A DNA stretch of 27,947 bases from the NCBI GenBank assembly GCA_024256245.1, contig JAKLZD010000063.1, positions 1 through 27,947 of the forward strand. The letters run 5' to 3'. Each line of letters begins with the position of its first letter. Positions within the stretch are counted from its first letter, which is position 1. A model generated the notes under the pieces. It was not told the origin of the DNA and did no database searches. It was given only the letters and a program-made list of their open reading frames with translations. Of the stretch, positions 22,689-27,947 are shown piece after piece. Origin of the DNA: Candidatus Methylarchaceae archaeon HK01M. Lineage in GTDB: Archaea; Thermoproteota; Nitrososphaeria; Nitrososphaerales; JACAEJ01. The translations under genes were made by a program, and so were the position numbers.

Positions 22689-23636
22689 TCAGATCTTTAA
22701 AGTCGCCTTCAAGCCCTTGTAACGATTGCGTATAGTGACTTCTGTGACCCCTGCTGCCTCAGCGATATCCTTCTGAGTCTTGTTCTCTCCTTCAAGAACA
22801 CAAGCAACGTATAGCGCTGCTGCTGCAAGACCCATAGGATCTTTTCCTGCGGATGTCTTTACCTTTATAGCTTTCTCCAAGATCTCTAAAGCCTTTCTCT
22901 GCGTCCTCTCTGAGAGTTTAGACTCGCTAGCAATCCTAGATACACATTTGGCTGGGTTTACCACTGGCATCTTTATGTCCATCTCTCTAAGGAGGAGTCG
23001 ATAACATCTGGCTATATCCTTCTTTCTGATGTTACTGATCTTACTGACATCCTTCAGAGTTCTTGGAGTCTCCGTGTCACGACATGCTGCATATAGGGAT
23101 GCTACTATGAGTGCAGATATAGACCGCCCCCTTACTAGTCCCTTTTCAAGCGCCTTACGATAAATATAAGCTGCTTTCTCTATTACAGCATCACTTACAT
23201 TAAGTTTGTCAGCGAGTCGATCTAACTCACTGAAGGCTTGCCTCAAATTTCTATCTATGGGTTGATGGACTTGACTTCTACTATCCCAAGTACGAAGGCG
23301 CACAATAGTGGCTTTCATCGATGAAGGGAGGGACTTTCCTGAGGCATCCACATCCTTTTTCCCTATTATTGTGGCTAAACCCATATCGTGCATAGCAAGG
23401 GATGAAGGCATCCCTGTACGGCTTCTATTCTCTTTTTCTTCTTTAGAAAAGGCTCGCCACTCGGGCCCAGTTTCCTCTATCTTCTCTTTCACTACGAACC
23501 CACAATTACTACAGAACAACTCGCCAGTCGAGTTATCTGCTATCATTGGGCCTTTTCCACATTTGGGACAACGATTTAGAACTCTTCTTAACCTAAAGAT
23601 GTCTGAAGTTTTTCTTTCAGAAACCAATTCATACAC
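22689..23636 (-). CDS. tfb: Transcription initiation factor B (TFB)
   Basis: TFB bridges TBP-bound TATA DNA and RNA polymerase. The N-terminal zinc ribbon is CPKCGKGPMI...LFCSNCGFVV. The B-reader region follows (GPEWRAFSKEEKENRSRTGM and LATIIGKKDVDASGK). Two cyclin-like repeats come next, starting around NLRQAFSELDRLADKLNV and ending RNRYKGLKATLKI, with the HTH block DIAEAAGVTEVTIRNRYKGL. The frame remains open to 23780. I chose GTG 23636 (315 residues) because the upstream part is a hydrophobic, non-family stretch and a TATA box (TTTATATATTT in the coding direction) lies about 25 bases upstream, suggesting a leaderless mRNA. TTG 23639 is an alternative start. Confidence 0.95.
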   Translation of the reverse strand: MYELVSERKTSDIFRLRRVLNRCPKCGKGPMIADNSTGELFCSNCGFVVKEKIEETGPEWRAFSKEEKENRSRTGMPSSLAMHDMGLATIIGKKDVDASGKSLPSSMKATIVRLRTWDSRSQVHQPIDRNLRQAFSELDRLADKLNVSDAVIEKAAYIYRKALEKGLVRGRSISALIVASLYAACRDTETPRTLKDVSKISNIRKKDIARCYRLLLREMDIKMPVVNPAKCVSRIASESKLSERTQRKALEILEKAIKVKTSAGKDPMGLAAAALYVACVLEGENKTQKDIAEAAGVTEVTIRNRYKGLKATLKI

Positions 23637-23776
23637 CAAAAGATATTTATTTAAGAAATATATAAAATTTACATATATAAACTTTTTCATATTATGGTAA
23701 ATGAATAAAAAGGTTGTCCATAAGCCAAATATCTGGGCAAAAATAGAACTTAAAACAGCGAAATCTTTTTTCCTTT

Positions 23777-23902
23777 TCAATACAAGATTTGATACATCTT
23801 TTTTATCCGTTTGGAGAGGCTTGTCGAGCCAATTATCATAGTCAAATCAGGAGGCATTCTTAAGATAGTAGCAATCTCGAACAAGCCTTTTCTCCCTCCC
23901 AC
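23777..23902 (-). CDS. Possible 41-residue peptide behind a 21-bp palindrome
   Basis: A GTG frame encodes GGRKGLFEIATILRMPPDLT and then MIIGSTSLSKRIKKMYQILY. A TATA-like TTTAATAAT and a perfect 21-bp palindrome lie directly upstream, in the operator position. I recognise no family. Its protein-like composition and ordered upstream signals make it worth listing. It lies between the TFB promoter and pyrF. Confidence 0.3.
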   Translation of the reverse strand: MGGRKGLFEIATILRMPPDLTMIIGSTSLSKRIKKMYQILY

Positions 23903-23908
23903 CTTTAC

Positions 23909-23929
23909 ATGGTTGGATTATCCAACCAT
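23909..23929. repeat. Perfect 21-bp palindrome ATGGTTGGAT-T-ATCCAACCAT
   Basis: The two 10-base arms are exact reverse complements around a single T. It is 7 bases upstream of the GTG of the 41-residue frame and about 270 bases upstream of TFB. It could be a dimeric regulator's operator, or a hairpin followed by an AT-rich run on the plus strand. Confidence 0.75.
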
Positions 23930-24192
23930 ATTATTAAACTTTTCCTTCAGACTACTCACCCTCTCTATAAAAATCTTTTATTTGGATTAAGTCTTAATTT
24001 AATTGGGGAGAGGTTTTTCATGGGCTTCTCATCAATTCTCACTGATAGCTGTTTCCGTAATTCCAATAATCTCTTAACACATGCTAATCCCGCAAAGTTC
24101 ATCCTTCAAGAGTTTTTAACACAAAAACTTGAGTCTCCGATCCTTCAAATTTTTCAATCCCATCCATCTTGGCTTCTTACAAAGCCATGATA
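23930..24192. other. Region between the palindrome and pyrF with one short frame
   Basis: The only candidate is a minus-strand ATG frame at 23965-24102 (45 residues, MNFAGLACVKRLLELRKQLS...). It is basic and helical. Its ATG overlaps a TGA of another short frame in the ATGA manner. I see no family, and both may be chance or relics. Confidence 0.2.
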
Positions 24193-24957
24193 TCATTTAA
24201 TTAAAAAAGTCTTCTTATTGGTCTCAACTAAAATGGATATCGGGTCTTCTGAAAATATTATCGATCTTCCGATTATTATAAAATCAGCACCTGACCTTAT
24301 AGCTTTAACCGCATTTCCACCTTGGGCACCTATTCCAGGGGAGAAAATCAGCAACTCACCTTTTGTTCTGGATGCTATGGACGATAGTATCTTTAGATCA
24401 GTCCCACCAACGACTATCCCATCTGCACGCCATTTTATGGCCCTTTTGATGAACAGTTCGTAAATCTTTTTCTTTCCATTATCGTCATCTACGACTGTCA
24501 GACTATAACCTTCTTTTGCACCTTTATGGCTCATGTATGCCAATAGGATTACTCCCTTTCTCAATTCATGGGCTCTTTTAATGATTGGCTCAAGGCCTCC
24601 CTCATAACCAACGAAGGGATTCGCGATTACAGCATCGAAGCCTGCCCTCCAAAGGTACTCACTAGCTATCAAGTTGGTCGATGCTATATCGTTTAGCTTC
24701 AAGTCTGCTATAACTTGTAGATCCTGATCGTGGGCAAGATCGACTATTTCTTTCATCTCTGAAAGGTTCAAAGGCAGAAGTAGATGGTAGTTGAGTTTCA
24801 CTGTAGCGATATAGGGCGATAACCTTCTCACAAGCGATAAAGCTCTCTCCAGAAGTTGGGAGCTTTCATCAGCAACTACATCAAGGGCCAACACTACCCT
24901 GCTGGAATGTCTTCTAGAGGATGCTACAATTCTATCTACAAAGTTCTGTCCTTTCAT
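24193..24957 (-). CDS. pyrF: Orotidine 5'-phosphate decarboxylase
   Basis: The 254-residue protein decarboxylates OMP to UMP, the last step of pyrimidine synthesis. VVLALDVV is the first barrel strand, VKLNYHLLL carries the phosphate/base-side lysine strand, and VIADLKLNDIAST holds the catalytic Asp-Lys-x-x-Asp. ADGIVVGGT, LLIFSPGIGAQGG and GADFIIIGRSII form the phosphate-binding strands. It is a little longer than the usual 210-230-residue archaeal form. The ATG overlaps the stop of the upstream unrecognised gene by 4 bases (ATGA), so the two are translationally coupled. Confidence 0.92.
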   Translation of the reverse strand: MKGQNFVDRIVASSRRHSSRVVLALDVVADESSQLLERALSLVRRLSPYIATVKLNYHLLLPLNLSEMKEIVDLAHDQDLQVIADLKLNDIASTNLIASEYLWRAGFDAVIANPFVGYEGGLEPIIKRAHELRKGVILLAYMSHKGAKEGYSLTVVDDDNGKKKIYELFIKRAIKWRADGIVVGGTDLKILSSIASRTKGELLIFSPGIGAQGGNAVKAIRSGADFIIIGRSIIFSEDPISILVETNKKTFLIK

Positions 24958-25655
24958 TTTTCAAGTTCTACCAAAGGATGTCTCCCAACAAGCTTTATGA
25001 TCTTTATATACACCTTGCTAGGCTCGTCCACCTTGTTTGTAAAGTTCAACTCTCCGATCTTGATAGCGGAATATTTTATGAAGTTATAGGCGGGCATATC
25101 TTCCAATGCAGCATAGAAGAAGATGGAGTTTTCATTAGATTCGTCCAAGCGTGTGAAAGTGCCGAGGATATTTTCTTCACCAGATTTGAATAAGAAAAGG
25201 GGAAGAGGTGGCTCTCCAGATAGTATATTGTAAGAGCTTATCTTGGCCAAGCTTGTAATATCCTTCACTTGAACAGAGATGATCCTGTCCTTAAAATCTT
25301 CAACATGTTCCAGTCCTTTCCGAAAGAGTTTTGGGAGTTCCTTAAGAGATATTATAGGAGCGTACATAAAGATGGGAGTTGAGGGAGAGTTGGATAAGAC
25401 GGCCTCTTCTACCCCACTAGAGTTCTTGTAACAGAGAAAGTGCTTTACTTCTTTAGTCTTCGCATAGTAGAAGATAGGTCGATTTATGAAGGTATCTACA
25501 TGTGTGGCAAGATGTGTTTCTTTACTAAACTCAAAAGAGAAAACAGGGAGGGGGGTCTTCTCAAAAGCGCAAGTTAGCCTTGCCAAGTCCTTTAAGTCAA
25601 AAAGCTCTATGAAATATGGTGACTTTAACCCCCCGATACCTCTCTTAGAGGACAT
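24954..25655 (-). CDS. Unrecognised protein coupled to pyrF
   Basis: The 233-residue product has alternating strands and helices and begins MSSKRGIGGLKSPYFIELFD. It shows two similar patterns: YFIELFDLKDLARLTCAFEK...LPVFSFEF early, and DRIISVQVKDITSLAKISSY...LPLFLFKSG late. A duplicated domain of about 100 residues is therefore possible. There is no catalytic motif I can name. Because it overlaps pyrF by 4 bases it may act in pyrimidine metabolism, but that is inference from position only. The ATG at 25655 is divergent from the DUF72 remnant. Confidence 0.65.
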   Translation of the reverse strand: MSSKRGIGGLKSPYFIELFDLKDLARLTCAFEKTPLPVFSFEFSKETHLATHVDTFINRPIFYYAKTKEVKHFLCYKNSSGVEEAVLSNSPSTPIFMYAPIISLKELPKLFRKGLEHVEDFKDRIISVQVKDITSLAKISSYNILSGEPPLPLFLFKSGEENILGTFTRLDESNENSIFFYAALEDMPAYNFIKYSAIKIGELNFTNKVDEPSKVYIKIIKLVGRHPLVELEK

Positions 25656-25715
25656 GGTTTAAATAAAGAATGTCCTAGGCTAAATAAATTTACTGGATAT
25701 GAGTAAAGTAGTTTA

Positions 25716-25925
25716 ATGTCAGATTATGCTCGATTTAGGGGAAAAGTATTGGAGATAATTGTAGGATGCTGTGTTAGTTCGGGGTCGAGTCTTAAGTATT
25801 ACTCTGATAATTTCGAGGTTATAGAAATTCAATCGACTTTTTACAGATTAGCATTCATAAAGATAGCAGAGATTTGGCGCAAACGAGTTAAAAAGGATAT
25901 CAAATTCACTATAAAGAAGAGTTGA
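25716..25925 (+). pseudogene. Truncated DUF72 (YecE-like) remnant
   Basis: The 69-residue frame matches only the N-terminal quarter of DUF72 proteins: LEIIVGCCVSSGSSLKYYSD corresponds to the vGtsGwsY region, NFEVIEIQSTFYRL to the highly typical 'F..vEinsTFYrlp', and VKKDIKFTIK to 'dFkFtvKap'. It stops there, where intact members continue for another 170 or so residues. The next gene's frame begins across its stop. I see no trace of the missing part in other frames. Confidence 0.7.
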
Positions 25926-26308
25926 GAAATTTGAAAGATAGAAGGGTCGAAAAGGTAAGAACTTTGATCGGGGATGCTTTGAAGATGAGTGATGAGGCCA
26001 TTTTAGCAGTCTCTAAAGGTCATAATCTCATGAATATAGCAGATACAGTCTGGAAAACCTACAGCAAGGTCGAGCACAGTATAATCCTTTTGAAACTTGA
26101 CCTTGAAAATGAACTTGGTCAAGAACAGGAGAACTTAGAAAGAGATGGCCCAGATTTAGGGGCGCTGTTGGTTAAAACTTCTGATAGTTTGACAGATGCC
26201 CTCGATAATCTCGATTCTTCTGATCTTCACGAAGCTTTGAAAGATGCTAGGATGGCAAGGGATGCATTGAAGTTGGTGCTATCCAGTCTCAGAAGGGGCA
26301 AGATTTAG
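25922..26308 (+). CDS. Helical acidic protein, unknown function
   Basis: The 128-residue product is almost all helix, with RRVEKVRTLIGDALKMSDEA, ADTVWKTYSKVEHSIILLKL, LLVKTSDSLTDALDNLDSSD and LKDARMARDALKLVLSSLRR. It looks like a three- or four-helix bundle without a catalytic motif. The frame opens with TTG 25922, overlapping the stop of the DUF72 remnant. TTG 25931 or the ATG at 25985 are alternatives, so the true N-terminus is uncertain. Its TAG overlaps the TAA of the opposite-strand L22e-like gene in the shared TTAG. Confidence 0.6.
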   Translation: MRNLKDRRVEKVRTLIGDALKMSDEAILAVSKGHNLMNIADTVWKTYSKVEHSIILLKLDLENELGQEQENLERDGPDLGALLVKTSDSLTDALDNLDSSDLHEALKDARMARDALKLVLSSLRRGKI

Positions 26309-26568
26309 TCTTCTTCAACCTTTAACTCAACGAACTTCAGTTCATCGCTTTCAACCAAGACTCTGTAACTTCTTCTCAAATCGTTAATATGGAGGTATCT
26401 CTTCAGGTATGTCTTCACAGAACTCTTCTTCAGTCTGGCCTTCGCTTCTTCATCCTTTAATATAATCTCATCACCTTCCATGGATGGCTTGATTGAGAGC
26501 TTCTCCTCCAAGAAAGTTGCCAGATCGTCACTTCTCTCCTTCAATTTTCCTAGGTCTATCTTGAGCAT
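26305..26568 (-). CDS. L22e-like ribosomal protein
   Basis: The 87-residue protein starts MLKIDLGKLKERSDDLATFL. Its second half, SSVKTYLKRYLHINDLRRSY followed by RVLVESDELKFVELKVEED, parallels the eukaryotic L22e stretch '[25 protein letters not shown]...SYELRYFQI...EEE'. The first half fits the L22e 'DaanFeqfLqerIkv' helix. The acidic C-terminus is also typical of L22e. L22e is a eukaryotic large-subunit protein reported from only some archaeal lineages. The assignment rests on my recall of the pattern, so confidence is moderate. It is divergent from purA across about 70 AT-rich bases. Confidence 0.6.
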   Translation of the reverse strand: MLKIDLGKLKERSDDLATFLEEKLSIKPSMEGDEIILKDEEAKARLKKSSVKTYLKRYLHINDLRRSYRVLVESDELKFVELKVEED

Positions 26569-26639
26569 GATCCAGTTGTGTAAAAGAGTAAAATAAATTC
26601 TTTATTATATCTTTAATTATCAGTTTTTTCAAGGTCATT

Positions 26640-27665
26640 GTGATCGTGATGTCCGTAACAGTGTTAGTTGGTGGCTTCTTTGGAGATGAAGGGAAGGGGA
26701 AGGTAATATCTTATCTGGCTATGAAGGACGATCCTGCTGTAACTGTAAGGGGAGGGGTCGGTCCAAATGCAGGCCATACCGTAGTTTATAAAGGGAGAAG
26801 CTACAAGCTCAGGATGCTCCCAAGTGCGATCCTAAACGAGCAGACGAAGTTGATGATAGGCGCAGGAGTCTTGGTCAACCCCAAAGTACTGTTGGATGAA
26901 ATCAAGGTCTTTGATGTCGATCAAAGAGTTATTGTCGATTCACAATGTAGCATAATAGAAGATATCCATATAGAGCGTGATAAGAAGGGTCATCTGAAGG
27001 AGAAGATAGGGACTACAGGCTCTGGCACTGGTCCAGCCAATTCAGACAGAGTTTTAAGATCGGCCAAGGTTGCGAGGGACATACCTTCTTTAAAGAAATA
27101 TGTAGGTGACGTAGCCTTTGAGGTAAACAGATTTTTAGAAGGGGGCTCAAAGATTCTATTGGAAGGTACGCAAGGAACTTTTCTCTCCTTATATTATGGT
27201 ACTTATCCTTTCGTTACATCAAAGGATACAACTGCATCTGCCATCTGCTCCGATGTCGGAATAGGACCGAAGAAGGTAAAGGATGTTCTTGTGGTCTTCA
27301 AGTCTTACGTTACAAGAGTTGGTGGAGGTGATCTGCCTGGAGAGCTTAGCGAAGAAGATACCAATAAAAGAGGCTGGGCAGAGATAGCCACAGTGACTGG
27401 GAGGGCAAGGAGAGCGGCACCCTTTAACTTTGATCTTGCTAAGAGAGCCGTGATGTTGAATAGTGCGACCCAGATCGCTCTGACTAAATTGGATGTAGTC
27501 TTCCCCAGTAGCCATGGCATAAGTCGCTTTGAAGACTTGCCATCAAAGGCGAAGAAGTTCATCAAAGATATAGAAGATTCTTTAGGAGTACCTGTATCCA
27601 TCATCAGCACTGGACCAGAAGTTTTCGATACGATCGATAGAAGGGAGCGGTTAGGGCCAACGTAG
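26640..27665 (+). CDS. purA: Adenylosuccinate synthetase (archaeal short form)
   Basis: PurA joins IMP and aspartate with GTP, the first committed step to AMP. VLVGGFFGDEGKGKVISYLA is the P-loop-like GDEGKGK start. GGVGPNAGHTVVYKGRSYKL and TTGSGTGPANSDRVLR follow. LEGTQGTFLSLYYGTYPFVT and TRVGGGDLPGEL complete the active site. At 341 residues it has the shorter archaeal length. The GTG at 26640 has AAGGT about 5 bases upstream. ATG 26649 in the same frame is an alternative. A TATA-like TTTATTATAT lies around 26598. The TAG at 27663-27665 directly abuts the stop of the opposite-strand gene. Confidence 0.95.
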   Translation: MIVMSVTVLVGGFFGDEGKGKVISYLAMKDDPAVTVRGGVGPNAGHTVVYKGRSYKLRMLPSAILNEQTKLMIGAGVLVNPKVLLDEIKVFDVDQRVIVDSQCSIIEDIHIERDKKGHLKEKIGTTGSGTGPANSDRVLRSAKVARDIPSLKKYVGDVAFEVNRFLEGGSKILLEGTQGTFLSLYYGTYPFVTSKDTTASAICSDVGIGPKKVKDVLVVFKSYVTRVGGGDLPGELSEEDTNKRGWAEIATVTGRARRAAPFNFDLAKRAVMLNSATQIALTKLDVVFPSSHGISRFEDLPSKAKKFIKDIEDSLGVPVSIISTGPEVFDTIDRRERLGPT

Positions 27666-27947
27666 TCATGGTTTGATGGGTGAAGCAACGTGAACGAAAG
27701 CCCATAAGCCCAAAACATTCTCCATCTTGAAGATAAAGTGCCTAGCAGATTCTTCATCCTTTGCTGAAATATTATCACGGCATCAAAAGAGCCTATGAGC
27801 ATGTAAGCAGATACGATTGAAATGTCATGTTCTACATCTGAAAAGATGAGCCTCTTTATCAATCCCGAGAGTGTATTGAATTTGCCTATGCCAGCTCTTA
27901 ATATGGTGGCTATGAGCATTCGATCAAATTTAATTTCATGATAGGGA
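27666..27947 (-). pseudogene. Partial gene at the right edge with a one-base frame break
   Basis: The gene enters from beyond the window end and reads ...YHEIKFDRMLIATILRAGIG...HDISIVSAYMLIGSFDAVII. At a TTT run (27767-27769) the sensible reading moves to another frame, SAKDEESARHFIFKMENVLG...LWAFVHVASPIKP, ending in TGA at 27666-27668. Adding one T would give an unbroken protein with FDAVIIFSAKDEESARHF across the join. The alpha/beta pattern weakly recalls small dimeric alpha-beta barrel/GYD-like domains. It may be a real frameshift or a base-calling error. Its stop touches the purA stop. Confidence 0.5.

Noticed and set aside
22689..23780. Long N-terminal extension of TFB (363 residues)
   Set aside because: The extra residues are hydrophobic and AT-biased, include the TATA box region, and precede the zinc ribbon by too much. 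GTG 23636 fits promoter and family length better.
23909..24190. Plus-strand frame of 93 residues starting in the palindrome
   Set aside because: It begins within the 21-bp palindrome, has low-complexity composition and no recognisable motif. The minus-strand signals around it are better ordered.
1..27947. CRISPR arrays, insertion sequences or transposases
   Set aside because: I found no regularly spaced repeats and no transposase or integrase motifs in any frame read.

Overview
The window reads as chromosomal DNA of an archaeon. It carries a transcription factor B gene, TATA boxes about 25 bp upstream of starts (several apparently leaderless), an archaeal-length adenylosuccinate synthetase, a coenzyme F420 ligase (CofE), a Clp1-type polynucleotide kinase, KaiC/GvpD-like ATPases, and tRNAs with bulge-helix-bulge introns and encoded CCA. 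A small protein resembling eukaryotic ribosomal protein L22e, and the general gene set, point to the TACK/Thermoproteota side (Nitrososphaeria or Bathyarchaeia relatives) or a neighbouring lineage. I cannot place it more precisely from sequence alone.

Layout. 0-5.8 kb: an AIR-synthase-related (PurM/HypE fold) protein, a small membrane protein, topoisomerase I, a small zinc-ribbon gene, cofE, and a RecA-fold protein with a degenerate P-loop. 5.8-7.3 kb: an AT-rich patch of short unrecognised genes, including a broken nuclease-like gene with a 10-A run. 7.3-9.9 kb: a YqgF-like RNase-H-fold protein overlapping a Clp1 kinase, then a CxxxCC-type cysteine-cluster protein. 10-11.9 kb: a two-domain KaiC/GvpD-like ATPase in an operon with a ribbon-helix-helix regulator, divergent from a small possible winged-helix gene over interleaved TATA boxes.

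12-21 kb is the most striking part. It is a same-strand run of a FAD oxidase fused to an iron-sulfur domain, a degenerate FMN-domain glutamate-synthase paralogue with ferredoxin domain, a canonical FMN glutamate-synthase subunit with ferredoxin domain, a glutaminase-GXGXG fusion, and guaA. The canonical FMN subunit has an in-frame TGA exactly where its ferredoxin motif needs the fourth cysteine. The paralogue next door has cysteine there. The cluster has no NAD(P)H-dependent beta subunit, so electrons may come from the FAD/Fe-S protein through ferredoxin domains. Glutaminase-derived ammonia would feed the FMN domain, and guaA adds a second glutamine-using amidotransferase downstream.

21-28 kb: a tRNA-Lys(UUU) with two introns and a peculiar T-loop, tRNA-Asp(GUC), an adenosine-specific-kinase family protein, TFB, a 21-bp perfect palindrome, pyrF overlapping an unrecognised gene, a truncated DUF72 remnant, a helical protein, the L22e-like gene, purA, and a frameshifted partial gene running off the right edge.
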